From NCBI GenBank assembly GCA_016801885.1, contig CM028894.1, positions 14,397,741-14,461,740 on the forward strand: a DNA stretch of 64,000 bases, read 5' to 3'. This document shows positions 1 to 13,680 of the stretch, piece by piece. Under the pieces are notes generated by a model. It was not told the DNA's origin. It saw only the letters and a list, made by a program, of their open reading frames with translations, and did not search any database. Each line of letters opens with the position of its first letter. Within the stretch, counting starts at the first letter, position 1. The stretch is from Toxotes chatareus (lineage: Eukaryota; Chordata; Actinopteri; Toxotidae). Position numbers and translations under genes: made by a program.

Positions 1-3000
1 AAGATTGCTCCGGCCTTTGAGAGTGAATGAAAAATGAATGAAGGAGGTTTGGTGTTTTTGATATCAGACACTGGATGCATGCATTTTGGCTGGAGTGCAG
101 GCTTCTTGGTGGAGGCTGTTTCAGATCTGCCCTGCATGTATTTATGAGAACAGCTTGAGAGTTTTGAATAAATTAACCGAGCCAAAGTTTTTGAAACATG
201 ATACATTTATACAGGGGTGGAGTGAAGCCAGTGGCTTGCAAGTCACAAGGAAATTTAGTAAATAGTCTAGTAACAGAATAATGTTATATAGAAGGAAAAG
301 CATCGAGAAAGGCACAAAAGACAAATGAATTTGACCAAGCATACAGTATCTGAGCAACCAAAGTTTTTGATTTGTCTTGAATTGTTAGATCTGAATTGAG
401 CTTATTGAAAAAGAACAAGCTGTCCTGTTATTATTTACTATTTAATTTGTCACCCGCCTGTATATATACTGTGAATAAAGTTTTTGAACTTGCACAACTG
501 GAAATTGACTGTAAAGAAATTCACATAAAGTGTAATTCAGAACATCAGTTTTGTGTTTGGTTACTGCAAAACTGATGAAGCTTAGATAAGTGGTGAAACA
601 TCTTCAAGACAGCATGTCCTGTTTTCTTTGACTTCTCAGTAAATTGTATATTTTGATTATTTTGTATTGACTTACTCAAACAGAGTTAAAATAGTCTCAT
701 CACAAAACATCAAGTACAAGGTTTCTGAATTCTTTTCTACTCAAACTGACAATCTACCAAAATGAAAAGACGCTTGAAAAAAAATGCTGCAGTCAAAGTC
801 AAGCTACTGTAAGCCTTTAATTAAAAAAAAAAAAAAAAGTCTTTATCTTGTATCCATGGAGACCGTGACACATTGAATTTGAGTTGTTAACCTTTACTTG
901 AAGGTGCAGAGATTTTCTCTTGCTGTACAAAGATTCGTCCTTGGAGCCTTCAGCAGAACTTCAGCCATAGAAATTGCTGTCTTTTCATCTGATCTCCAAT
1001 GAGCCACTGAATGGAAGTCCTTCTAGCCATCCTCCCATGCAAACATACACTCACGGTATAAATTGGACATTTTGAAGCCAAACGGCTGCTGGCAGATTTG
1101 GCAGAAGAGCGGCAGAGATCAAACAAAAGGACAAATAACCGTCCCCAGCTCCCGCCAGAAATGACGGATGAGACGCTCAAGCATTTGACCTGAGCTGATC
1201 AATCACGTAAAGGACGGTGTCATTTATCATAATTTGTCATTCAAAAGGAAGAAATATCATACAGCGCCTTATCTGACGACCTGCAGGGACATGGATTTCA
1301 TAGCTTTCTATATTTGGTGGCATTCATTGAATTAACATTTTCATTTTCAAGTCATTTCCTGACTTCCCGAGTCAGTTGATGGAAAACAGTTGAAAACACT
1401 TAATTGTTCCATTGTTTCGGGCAAAATTATCATGAGAAAATAACTAAAAATAACCCAGTCCAGGACACAATTATCCGGATATGTCATATCAATCTCACCG
1501 GTGTCTCTCAGATCACCTGTCGCTGAGTGCATAACATTTCTCCCTTCCGTTAACCTGGTGGGAGTCATTACTGTGGATTGACATATGGGTAAGCTGTGTG
1601 TCAGGAGGAGGCCATCTGGCATAATGTTTGCTGGCAAGCCCTAACATTTACTGCTCTCATGATGTCTTTTTTTATGTATATATATCCTGGGAAACACTTT
1701 GTTTGGACAGATATTTTTACTGTGGCTGCTTCACACCACCTGTACCTGCTTTGCATGAAGATGTAACTGCTCATTTGTGGCATATAAAGTACATTGTACA
1801 TTACCGCTGATCATTTGCAAAACAGTACTGTAGCTCTAAAGTTGCTTTAGCAATACATGTTACTGTGTTATATAGTTTTGGCAAAATACCAGGGTCAGAG
1901 GTGAGGTTTGTGTCCAAGTGTGGGTTCATACCACAAAATAACACTTCATTCCTAATACAGAAAGTGCCCTGCACCCCCTCTATTCAGCTGGACTCTCTAT
2001 TTTTCAGTGTCCTTCTATTGCATACATGGTCAGCCATGCCTGACATATATGTGCAGTGTACACCCTGCTCAACTGAGGAATTTATACTGGTGAGAACAGT
2101 CTCATAGTCAGGCTTATTTTTTCTCTCCTCCTGGTGGAAGTTACAGTTGGACACATGTTGCAGTAAAATAACAGAATGTACAGTGAGACACGTCTTCAAG
2201 GGTTTTGCAAATTAATAGAATTTAGTTTTTCGTTTTCGGGAATTGATGAAAGCGCTTGTCTGTCCATAAGGAGAGTTACGATGGGTACCAGCATAGCAGT
2301 TGGTGTTTATGACTGCTGAGTAAACATTGTGCTTGAGTAGAGCCCACACACCTGGTCAGTATGTGAAAAATAAAAACCTGGCAGATGGTTTTTGATGGCT
2401 GGTTTTGTCTGGTCTCCCCCAACACAACTGTACTTCCTCCTGCTGCAGAATTAAGTTGCTCAAGTTCTGTTCATATGTACAGTTTGTATGATTAGAAATG
2501 TTCAGTGATGATATCTGTGAAGCGTGATTGTGTTTAGTGGTTAAATCTTAAGTAGCTGTGTCAAAATACTTTGGAGGATGTGGGAGGGCGGGGATGACCG
2601 GGCTTACCTCATCCTTATCTGGCCTGGCCTCCTTTTTCTCCACAGAGAGAGGTGATTTGTCTTTGGTGAAAACCTGCTCTCAGATGCCTCTTTGTTTTTT
2701 CATCACCCAAGTAGGTGTCTCTATTTTAGGACCATGAAGGTGTATTTTGGACGAGTGTGTGTGTGTGTGTGTGTTTGTGTGAGAAAAAGAGAGAGAGAGG
2801 AAGGGGAAGACAGAAGGAGAGCTGCGGGGTCGATCTCTACAGGGATACAGTCAGCTGTGTTCCTAATTCAGACTGTTTTGCTGCCCCCCACACCCCAATT
2901 TGCCCTTCAAACAGCATCCATCCCCTCATAGATCACCATGGCAACAGGGCACACTCTCAGGACAAAGCAGCAGCAGATATGAAAAGGATTATGTAAGAGA

Positions 3001-6000
3001 AATTTAGATGAAAGTGGGTTTGGTATTAAAATTCACTCCTGACAAACATAATTGTGGGTCTCCGATCAAGTACAACAGGGAATGATAAATGATTAAACAG
3101 CAGCGCCGGAGATGCTACAACAGAATTAAACACACACATAAACCAAGGTGGATAACCTGCGAGACTGTGCAGCTCGTTCTCACATAATATGTACTTTAAT
3201 GTTAATTGATTAAAATGGTGGGACTGTACATTAGCACTTAACATGTCGACAGCCTTCCGCTGCAGCACTTACCGATGATGCTGATATTCACCAACAATCA
3301 CAGATGCATTGAAAACAGACTGGGGCCAAACTCTGTTTTCATTGTTTTATTGTTGAGGTCAAGCAGAAAGGCACCCTCATTAAAGATGAACCAAGAGGAC
3401 TTTCAGTATTTTGTGAAATTTAAAATGTATGCAATAAATGGACTTAAGTAGATTTAAGGGGCTCCCCAGGTATTAGCAAAGTCTGCATGTTTTGGTATTT
3501 TGAGCACTGATAGGACTATTAGTAGGACTATTTTGTAGGACTGCTATTGTAGTGACATTGTTATGTTTGTATGCAAATGTATCACAACTAAATCCCAGGC
3601 TGAACAGGAAAATAACTTTTTTTTTTGTCTGCTTTAACAAACAGGTTTGTCAAAATAATAGTGCAAAATAGAAAGATTTGGTGTCACAACTGAACATTGA
3701 AGTGTATGTGCTACTACGGCAGGAAAAGTACGAGTGGCGCAGTCAAAGTTTAGTTTTGATGGCTCACTATCTAAAGCTGCTTTGAAAATTAAATTGGGTC
3801 TCAGTGGGCTTCAGTGGAAAGAGAATTAATTTGGAATAAAGCATTCACATCTTTAAAATGTCATGAAATGGTTTAGTAGAGCAGCAGACACAGTTTTTGT
3901 CTACAGAGGAAAATAATTTACTGTAGATCAGTGATGACAGATGAAAGTATTCATATAGGCCGTTGACTCTTGCTTTTGTTTGCACAGTGCTGAATTGATT
4001 ATTAATGCCACTGAGTATCCGTGGATGACAAAAACAGCTGGTGAATAATTGTCAAGTTAGGCCAGTACGTTCTTTTATTGAACATCAGATGCTGTGATGC
4101 TGATCGCAGAAGTCAGTGTCGTCCTCCGGAGACACTGGATGTGTGTGTTTCTTGGAGATAAGTGCAACAGTGCACAGCAGCGTAACATACATGCTGAAGG
4201 GTTAGATGTCAGATATTTGTGCGATATATGCTTGTGTGTGTACGTGCATATCTGTATGTGTGTGATGTGAATAGGACCATCTATCACTCCCAGTGACAGT
4301 TCCTCCTAGACTCTCACCCTAGATCAAGGTCATCCAATGACACGGATGGGTGTCTCTCTCATTTCACACCCTCTGTGTTTTTCCCTGTATCATGGAATTA
4401 TATAGTTAATCGAGTTCATAGTATATTCATAATATATTCTGCTGTAGTTGTACTCACAGACACAGATGTAGACAGATTTATGGTCACTAAGAGGTGAAAT
4501 AAGTGATATATTGCCTTAAAATTGATGCTTATTGGGTTTATGAGCAACACTTTTGACGCTTCATGTAGTAGTTTGGGTCAATTTTATAAAATATTGTTGA
4601 ATGGACCTTTGAAAGGATCAGTTACAGTGTAACTGTCACACTACCTTCAGATTTGTTTTACAGAAAAGGGCTGCAACTAATTATCATTGTAATTATCGTT
4701 AATTATTTTTACAATACAATTGTTCAGTCTTTTGAATGGTAAATGGACTGGATTTTAAAGAACCCATTAAAAGGGTCTGTAGCTTAAGAGAGTTTTTTTT
4801 AATTGGTATAAGCTGAAGCCTTTACTGTATGAAAATAATTTAATTCTGACAAAAAAAATAATTGCTACTAAGGGACAGAAGTTCAGTCAGAGCCCTGGAG
4901 CCATGTTTGCGTTAGCTGTTTCACTCATGCTCCACCATCACTGGCTCATTGACAGCTGCTTGGCTACCAGCTGACTAGTAACATCCAGTCATGTATGTCT
5001 GTGGTGTGTAAAGCACTGGCTTCAGTCCAGTGCCATCAGATGTTTCAGCTCTCTCCTCCACCACCCCAACCTCCTCTGGATTTTCCAGGTTTTGGCTGGA
5101 TTTATTTTCATGTCTGTTTACTGCGGGAGGGGGGCAGTTTTCACAGCAGAATCCTAATTTCTGCACTCAGATTCTTTGAGAGCCTTTTCCACCATATTGT
5201 ACTGTATATCCATTTACTCAAATGTGTCTCTGATGCACCCATCGATATCAGCCCTCAAACACATATTTATTGAAATCTGTCAAGGTTTTACATGTAATCT
5301 AATGACCATATTTCACAGAACCGTAGATCATCTTCAACCAGCTTTACCAAGATCATTATTAAATATTGGTGACAAGACTGAAAAGTATAGATATTTTATT
5401 CAAGAACTTTTTGTCTTTTTGATTTTTTTCTGCTTCTCTTCAGAATTTTTATATGAATTATTCTAAACTCTTTTTTTTTTCTTATCTTTTCCTCTGAATT
5501 TATTTCTCTTATGGAGAACTTGTTTCACTAATTAGAACAGAGTGGAGAGCAGCATCCGCAATCTGGACATAGCATCAGTGTCTCCATCACCTGAATCATC
5601 ATAAACAGCAATTACACAGCGTATCTTTCTCAATCACATGCCATTATTTGGCACAATACTCCTCAGACTCCACACAGTGTGGACCCACTGTTCAGCGGCC
5701 ATGCTTCCTCCCACTCTCTTACCACTCTGTTTCATCTCCTCCTGTCTTTGCTCATTCTCGATTTTCTTCGTCCAATCGGACTCATCACGGTCCTTTCAGT
5801 CATTCACCCAGTGTCTCGGGCTGTGTCCCCTCCCACCCTCCTCCTCCTCCACCTCCATACCTGCTCTTCTCTCGCTTCAGGTGTTGCAGCTTTGACCTTG
5901 ATAGAAATCAGTATTCATCACAGACAGAGACCTATCAAAATGTAAATGATGACATGTAGAGGCAGGAGAGTGGGAGTGGGGTGCATTGTGCACCCAATGA

Positions 6001-7649
6001 GGCGTGCCTCCGGGGGCCCACCAAATTGATCTGGTGAGCTGGGCTGTAGGGGGGCTTCCCAGAGGGCAAATGGTGGACAGGTCTGATGATGTCGCCGCTG
6101 TTTCCTCTCCTCCCTCCTCTCTGTGTGAGCCTGTAACCACACCAGCTGTTACCTGCTCACACAGTGGGTCACAATGGGAGGATTTAATGGAGATAATAGC
6201 TGGTTTTGTCGCAGTGGTACTGTCATCAATGCTGCTTCTTTCACTTCTGTACCAGAACAATCATCTCTGTCTTACTCCAAAGGCCTCAGTGACCTTTTCT
6301 GCCAGCTTATTTCAGCCATCTGTCTTGGAAGTTCAAGCCTGACAAAAAAAAAAAAATCCTTTTCTTTCAAATGAGGCCATTTTCAGTTTTCTTGTGTTTG
6401 ACATTCAGCGTGTAACACCTCTTTATTCTTTATTTGTTGTCACAAAGTGGCTTAAATGCTACAGAGGCTTCGTAGTTGCAGCCAAATTCTGTCATGATTA
6501 GACATAGCAATGCATTAGCCACTGGCATTTTCTGATGTTTTGTTGCCTAGAATCAGCTCACTTTTTCTGGTCATGCTGCTGCTTGTTGACAGAGAGAGAA
6601 TAATATGACTACACTTCAGTTAGAGGAGTATTCAGGGTCACATTACAGGTGGTTTAATACTGATTCAGCCCACAATATTGATGTGACACAAAAAAAAGAG
6701 TATTTGGTACCTTACAGGCTAAATCAACATCATCTGTTTTATAGTAGTTTGTACTTATTATTTTCCTACTTTCTAACTGAGTGTTGAGCAGTTGTATCAA
6801 AGCAGTTTCCCTGCAGTGATCAATACGGTTTTCCTGATTCTGATTATAATGTGTCCTCTCCTTCAGGACAGGACGGTCAAAGACAGCCTGTGTGTGTAAA
6901 GCTGTACGTGGTGTGTGGCTTCTTCTGGCAAGGTAATTGTGTTATTACCTCATCTTCTAGTAGTGTGACTTTGTTTGGGATTAGAGAAATTCCTCCTTGT
7001 GTGTATTACAACCAGTTATACAACCAGTGTCCTCTGATGATTTTTCTGACACTGACTCACAACATCCCATTTTATTTTATCTACATAGTTTTAAACAAGA
7101 TACTTTTGTACTGGTTTCTGCTTTGCTTGTTATGTGCATGTCACAATATGGTGGAAGAAAATGATACCAGACAAATTCATGTTTGACAATATTTCATGTC
7201 AGACTGACGACTGCTGTTGACATCTCTGCACTTTAGCTGTTAACGTTAAGTTTCTTTTTTTTTTCTATGAACAGACAAGTGTAAAAGTACAGAAACCAGT
7301 CTGCAGAGCATGTTAACCAGACAACAGCCAGAGTTTCCTTTTTGTTGCTTTGCCAACTCACAGTGTTGATGTTAATAAGCTGAGTGAATTTGCCAGCAAC
7401 AGTTGTAATTATAGCCAGTGAAATCAATGATCGCCGACATAAAACTTTAACCTCCTACTATTGAAGACACTGTTAATTATGATTAAAATTGCTGCTCTTG
7501 TGATGTGAATATTCTACTCTTTCAAATGATGATTTCGATTTTAAACCGGTTAATTATTCAGCCCTGGCACGTGACGAAGTCGTGCTTATAATACTGTATT
7601 TATTATTATGTATTAATGCACCTCCACATCATGCCAATCCACATGCATG
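1..7649. other. Gene-poor intergenic DNA
   Basis: No coding exon could be supported here. The open frames are short, compositionally biased and lack recognisable domains or paired splice sites. Visible content: a (GT)n run at 2754-2774; a short fragment near 4737-4760 resembling the start of a dispersed fish repeat (ggtaaatggactgg); RFX X-box-like words near 851 and 2934; and moderately GC-rich stretches near 1440-1610 and 5540-6080 that look less random than the AT-rich surroundings and could be conserved regulatory DNA. That last point is inference only. Confidence 0.6.
2754..2774. repeat. (GT)n microsatellite
   Basis: Uninterrupted GT dinucleotide run followed by a purine-rich GA tract. 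It accounts for the Cys/Val-rich open frames crossing the region, which are not genes. Confidence 0.9.
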
Positions 7650-7722
7650 TACAGTGGCTTCAGAAAGTATTCAGACCCCTTCACTTTGGATGGTATTAGC
7701 CAGGTGATGAGCAGTGCCTGGC
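7650..7722. mobile_element. Tc1/mariner-like fragment (deletion derivative)
   Basis: It begins TA-CAGTGGCTTCAGAAAGTA and continues ttcagacccctt, the terminal inverted repeat type of a common fish Tc1 family. After about 35 bp it jumps to ggtattagccaggtgatgag, which I recognise from the interior of the same family. The intervening transposase portion is missing and no second end is visible, so this is a dead internally deleted copy. Confidence 0.75.
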
Positions 7723-10536
7723 GGTGTGATCACACATCCATTGGCCCCATTTGTCTTTGTAGTCTTTCCCCCCTTTTTTAAATCATATGTATGATTGTTA
7801 TAATGTCTCTTGTTTATTCCTTATATAAACGCACTCAGAGACACAGACACCTACAGTTGCCTGTGCAGGGTTAAAGACGGTTAAAAACAATCTAAACAAT
7901 CTTAAACCCCCAGGTTATGGCAGTGTTGATACTGTTCTGTATGGTGTAGCTTCAAGTCTAGTAACTGCGATTACTCTGAAGAACAATCAACACACAGACA
8001 CACACACCCACCCACATTATTCTACACACACAGGCTGCAAATGCCACCATCCTTGCACAGCGCACAGGCTTTTGTTTTATTACTCAATCTAGGTCCATTA
8101 CAGCATGCCCCCCGCTGTGGAAGTCATCTGAAGGTCTTCTTTAAATCTCTCTACTTCATTACCTGGAGCTTTCATGTGACGACCAAGTCCAATAGATCAT
8201 TATTATCCCTAACAGTTTGCTGCACAACATTTAGCAGCCGCTCCGTTACAGTGGCTGCCTCTAAGATTACTACTCTACTATTACTGGAGCGTGATGACGT
8301 AGGCCCAGGCCAACCATTATGTTTAGGAGAGCAGCAGGAGATCTGCAGGGTGAATATCAGCAGGCGGACTGCTGTTACTCATTCCTCACACAGATCTGCC
8401 ATATTTCATGTTTCTTCTCTCGTCCTGGTTGTATTGAAGGCAAAGGACGTCTTTTGCTGGTGAGGCCTGGTCAGGGCAGCTTTTAGAAGGGAAACAACGT
8501 CCTTAACACAGGCTCTACAGGTTATAGAATTGGAAAATGTCACAAGGTAAAGACATTAAGATGTCATGATGTTATGGAGGAGCCGAATCATTTTCATCTT
8601 TGTCGCGCTGCTCCAGGTCAGCATTCATCGGTCATGAAACAACATCCTTCAAGCCAAACAGGAAATGAAAAAAACTGAGATTACAACTGAGTTTTGCGAG
8701 GCGCTGATAGGAGGTAAACAATCTGGAGAAGAGAGAGGAGAGGACTGAGGAGGAGGGAAGGGGAAGCAAGGTCACCATCCTAACGTGTGCTGATGTTTGT
8801 AGGTGGAAGTGTTGCTTTATTGTATTTTTGCAAAGATACACAGGAAATAAAACGCCAGAAGGTTAGACTGGTTATTTTCTTCTGCACAATGACAATATTT
8901 ACATGTTCTTGGTGGGTGGAGGAACAAAAAACGTAATTATGTGTGCACGCAAAAACAAAAAACAAATTTAAAGCACAAATCTTTTAATTAGATTTATAAA
9001 GCCGTGCATACACATGGTTTTTTTTCTTTTACAAATCTCTTTCTTTGTGAAATTATGTGCACGTGTGCAAGTCTGATTTTTCTTTTTGAACTTTTGCACA
9101 AAACAATATATTTGACAGCTGAACAGTTAACTTTGGCTTTGGGTAATTGTACATAAATGATTAAGGAATTAAGCTAAAGACAAGGCTGCAAGGTTAGGTA
9201 ATAAGAAAGAACACATCTGGCATATGGTAGACCAGCAGACCTGCAGCTTGAATGTGCAGCTGAATAAAGTGCTCAGTGAGTGTATATACACCTTTTAAAC
9301 CTAATATCATGTTCTCAGAACAGGCCCCAGATAATGCAGGATCTTCCTTTAGGCCATTTCAGGTTATATTGTTCTTAAATGTTATGATATATGAAAATTT
9401 TTCTATTGATCAAACTCTCACAAACCAGCTGGCACACAGTGGATTTGGGACAGTCTGTAGCACAACTTTGATAGGAGCGCGTCAGTTATGCAGGGCCGAT
9501 TCAGGACGTCTTTGAAACGGGCCTAACTGCAACAGGCAACGCTCACAGCAACGAAGCGCTCCACAAGATCAAAAATCTATTTAGATGTTTCCTAGCAACA
9601 AGACGGTGCTGTATGAGAAAGCTGAGAAAACCCAGCAGCACTGTTACCTGTAAGAGTCGCTCATAAGCTGAATAATCATTTTTGTTAGTAAGTTTTTAAG
9701 TTATCTGATTATAAAGCAAAAAACAAAATACAGCCGACCCTTTGACCTCAGTTCTTGGTCAGGTAGTAATGGGAGTTAGATTCTTCTCCAGGTCTCAGTA
9801 AAGTCTCCAGGTTGGCAGTGGTGCTGCGAAAAATCAGTGCTCTAATGTTCTTCACTCTCTTCCAAATCCACAGAGTCTGAAAGAGAACGAACAGCTTGAC
9901 AACGCAGTTCATTTCTGCCTTTGATGTGTCCCTGATGATCAGCGTTGAGCTCATCAGCTGTGACGACCCCGTCTCTGCTAACCTCCACATGACAGAGCCT
10001 CATTCACCAAGCATCAGCCCCTGCAGCACATCATCAGCTCCCCATTCACACGGAGAAGGTAAGAAAAAACCTGTCACTAAAAAGTGTGGTCCATTATTTG
10101 ACTCATTGTGGGAAGTGACAAATTTACTATGGCAAAGTGACTGATGCACAAAATCAAGACAAACTATGTGAACAGTACCTTGCTGTGTCCTTGAGCATGG
10201 CAAGCTTTGCATTTATTAAAGATGTTGTTTGTGTAATGTGATGCATATCAGTCTATGACAAACTGGACTCATGCTCGGTAGATAAAATGAAAATCTAAGA
10301 CAGAACTATTGCAGACGTTACAGAATAGCAGGTATTATAGCATTCACAACACTGTGGGTAGCAGTTGGGGTTAATGAAATGTTCGTTGACACTCCCCAAA
10401 TGCAGGCTTGAAAGATGGCTCTGAAAAGTGTTCAGCTAGCAAGGATTGAACGATTTATTTACCACAAAATATCAGACGTGCGTATTGAAATGTGTAGTAA
10501 CCACTGTCAATTTTAAGCTGGTTTAACTATAATAAA
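7723..10536. other. Gene-poor intergenic DNA
   Basis: No gene supported. AT-rich with short open frames lacking domains. A 140-aa plus-strand frame at 8041-8463 has no recognisable motif and no convincing splice context. I see no further structured element. Confidence 0.55.
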
Positions 10537-11052
10537 TTAGAGGAGGACAAAAATGAAAATCAAGACAATTTTGAGGGGCAAGACTTGGTAGGAGCATTTA
10601 AAAGAGCACATGTAACAATAGAAATGCACGTTTTTAAGTGGAGAATGTAACGTAAAGTAGATCTCAGAATCTGAGTTTGAAATTCTGATACTTTCCTTCC
10701 TCGTGAAACTTGAGCTGTGTCTAAAATTGTTTTGTTGTTGACTTTCTAACATGGTACTGAAGTGTCCAAAGTCTCCATGTGAAATTTCCTTAGTACATGG
10801 GTCTAAACTTTTGCATCCAATGCGATAGATTTCAAAACCAACCATTTTCCAAAAAGAGAGACCCAGTCCAATGGAGACCTGAGTCAGATCAGATCCAATA
10901 AGGCTGTGATCTTGACCTGAAAAGACAGTAATCGAACAGCATGATGTGATATCCATTAACAAGCAGCTGTGAAGGCCTGTGAAGATCACTACGGCAAAAA
11001 TTCCCAAAATAGAAAGAAAAAAATATACTTTTTTTTTCTTCAAAAGAAACAT
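10537..11052 (-). other. Orphan open frame with a type II membrane-anchor pattern
   Basis: The longest open frame in the gene-poor flank. From the ATG at 11052 it runs 171 codons to a stop at 10537. A longer version needs a non-ATG start at 11118. The N-terminus reads MFLLKKKK followed by about 20 hydrophobic residues (VYFFLSILGIFAVVIFTGL), then a Cys- and Ser-containing lumenal-like region, as in Golgi type II proteins. I do not recognise the family and no catalytic motif is visible. The C-terminal quarter becomes hydrophobic and low in complexity. It could be a chance frame in AT-rich DNA, a decayed single-exon gene, or one exon of an unseen gene. Confidence 0.25.
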
Positions 11053-13499
11053 GTCACAATACAATCCTGCATTTGATAGATGTGAAAATGACAGTCGTGC
11101 CCACACCACACCTGTCACTGATGGAGCTATTCACCAAAGCCTGAAAGCTCAATTATTGCCCAGTATAGAGTAAACTATTGAGTGTTTCTTTTGTGGAAAA
11201 TAATGACTGAGCAAACAGCAGGGATCACTGTTGGAAGCTGGAGTTGGATTCTTTCATTGAATCCAAAGTGACTGCAGCTGCTGTCCTGGAGCATCCAGAG
11301 TGTTAGTGTTTGATATTTAAAACATTTTCAGTGGAGAGAAGTTTCAAGCACATGCAGTCTTTTCTTTCCCCTAAACATTCATTACAGTTAATTAAGTATT
11401 TCTTACCTGTTGATGAGGTATTTTATAAACGAAAGACTCAGTGTTGTTTTTTTTTTCGATCTCGAGTGATACTCTGAGGCTTCATTAGTTTGCGTATTAT
11501 CTTGTCAGTGCAAATAAATACACTGTGTTGTGGATCAGTGTAGAGTTATCAAGTGCTCTGTGCAGCTGTAATGAATGTGTGCAGAGCTGCAGGCAGATGG
11601 GATTACACAGATGCTGAGGGTTTTGATGGCATCATTTGTGTGAGATTTTCAGGTCCAAGTAGCTGTATGTGTTCGTATATGTGTGTGTGTGTGTGTATGA
11701 GAAGGACTTTAGGCCCTTTGTGTAAATCAAGGTTAGACTCAGACACATGCAATGGAAAGGAGAGTAAAAGCGAATACAGCTGCATTCACATCTTATTCAT
11801 AACTATTCCTTGCTGGTAGCAGTAGGCTCTGACGGCAGTGCTCTAAAGACAGGTGAGGATAAGAGAAGATGTCACATCTGCCTCTGTAGCTCAGACTCTC
11901 CTCCATGTCTCCACCACATCCCAGTTTGTGTTCAGCTGAGCCGACGAGTCTCCCCAAATACCAGTCAAATCTCTGTTTGTCTTTCTCCTCATTGTTGCTT
12001 CTCATTGTCCTCCACGGGGCTAAATTACAACGGCTGTCTCAGGAGAGTGAAGATTTATTTATCGTCATGGCAACGCTGATTCAATTGCAGTCTGTTCAAT
12101 ATACAAGTTGCATGTAGGTCACATGCGTCAACATGAGGATTTCCATGTCCCAGATTGACACACATACATACAAAAAGTGTGAGGGATAAAAATGAGATCT
12201 GGGACGGTGCGAGGTCATGTGGTGTTCGAAGAAGATATAAAGACATGTCACAGAGTGATAAGAAAGCGACTATCGAGGCAGTTTACAGCTGATGCCATCA
12301 GACAAGCGGGCCAAATGCTACAGCTGCATGAAAACAGCAGAGTGCCAGAGCTGCTGATAGGGAGGATGTGAGTGAGAGGCTGCTATTATCAATGAACAGG
12401 TGAAAGTGACGCGTGCTTGTGCTGATTAGCCTGTTGTGTAGCCTAAGTCAGATTTGTTCACCTCTCTGTCACCGCCTCGATTATCCAGAACCGCACACGC
12501 AAGACAGTGAAGGGAGGAATGCCTGGATTCACACCAGCAGAACTGGGGGGGGCAATTATGGCAGCCGGTTACCATGCCGACGGGAGGCGGTCCCCTTCTA
12601 TAAAAAGCCAGTAGTGTGTTACTTTACATAATTCCAGTCACTTTGGATTTTCCACTCTGCTCCTAGAGACTAAGGGGGCTACATTACTGAAGCAGGTTTA
12701 TGGAGGCACGTCCAATCTCAGTGCCGCAGCGCCGGCAGCTCCACGCCGTCAGTTCAGGCCTGTAGTTCGACACGACACAGGCGTGTCATCACCAAATGGG
12801 TCTGTTTATTTTGATGGTATTGGTTGGTGATGACTATAGACACACCCTCCTTAACCACAACCATAACCGTGTCTGAAGTGTGACCCATGTGGCAGTGTTT
12901 TGGGGGTAGGTTTGCAGCTACAGGTGTCTGATCTTGACCTTCATCTGTTTGCTTCTAATAAACATAGTTACAGTTTATCTTTTTAGTTATTTAACTATAT
13001 TATTTTAAAGCTGCTGTATGTGATGGTAGTGTAAAAGGGAGGGTTAATTATTACGCTCATTTAATGTACAGAACAGGCAGTCTAAACTTTCCCTGCTTTC
13101 CTCGGGATGTGGGTTTTGATGTTAATTTATGCTTTATGAATATATATTGATTTGAAACACACTGTGTTATGTATGTGGAATACTGAAAATGTGTGGAGCG
13201 TGGCATACAAGCATACCACAAAGATTTTAAACGCACCCAAGTGGGACTGAAGAGGGATATTTCTACTGATTCTGGTTTGAGATATATTTTAGTCTCATGT
13301 GCCAATGCACGTGAATTTTCTTCAGCATTATTCTTACGTGACTTATCATGGTTTGCAGTGCATTGGCAGGTGAATGGTCTTGTTGTAAAGCAGCCTCCAT
13401 TATGGAAGTATGCAAATGTAATGACAGTAAACAGACAGTTATGAGCACAACAGTAATTATGTGATGCTTCTACCAGCACGGTTCCACTCAGGCTTGCAC

Positions 13500-13680
13500 A
13501 GTAACACTTAAAGGTGTAGCCAGTGATTCTAAGCCAAATCACCTTTTGTCCGTTTCAGTGAATATCTCCTCACGGTTATGCTAGCTGTTCTATGTGTGTG
13601 CTGACAAAAGTCTGGTGCTCCTACACAGGCCTGGCTCTGTAAATAGGATTTAAACAAAGTGGCTAACTTTAGTTATATTA
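13500..13680. repeat. Probable dispersed fish repeat fragment
   Basis: The segment with aatatctcctcacggtta, gctgacaaaagtctggtg and caggcctggctctgtaaata resembles a dispersed element I have seen in many spiny-rayed fish genomes. Boundaries and class are uncertain because no terminal repeats or target-site duplication could be assigned. Confidence 0.35.

Noticed and set aside
2692..2996. Two frames over a GT/GA repeat
   Set aside because: Low-complexity translation of a microsatellite.
5638..6342. Several overlapping open frames on both strands of 85-127 codons
   Set aside because: Pro/Ser/Leu-rich products of pyrimidine-rich DNA, open in multiple frames at once, with no recognisable motif.
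13057..13542. 161-codon minus-strand open frame
   Set aside because: No domain, Cys/His/Thr-rich chance composition, overlaps a probable dispersed repeat at one end, and no splice partners.
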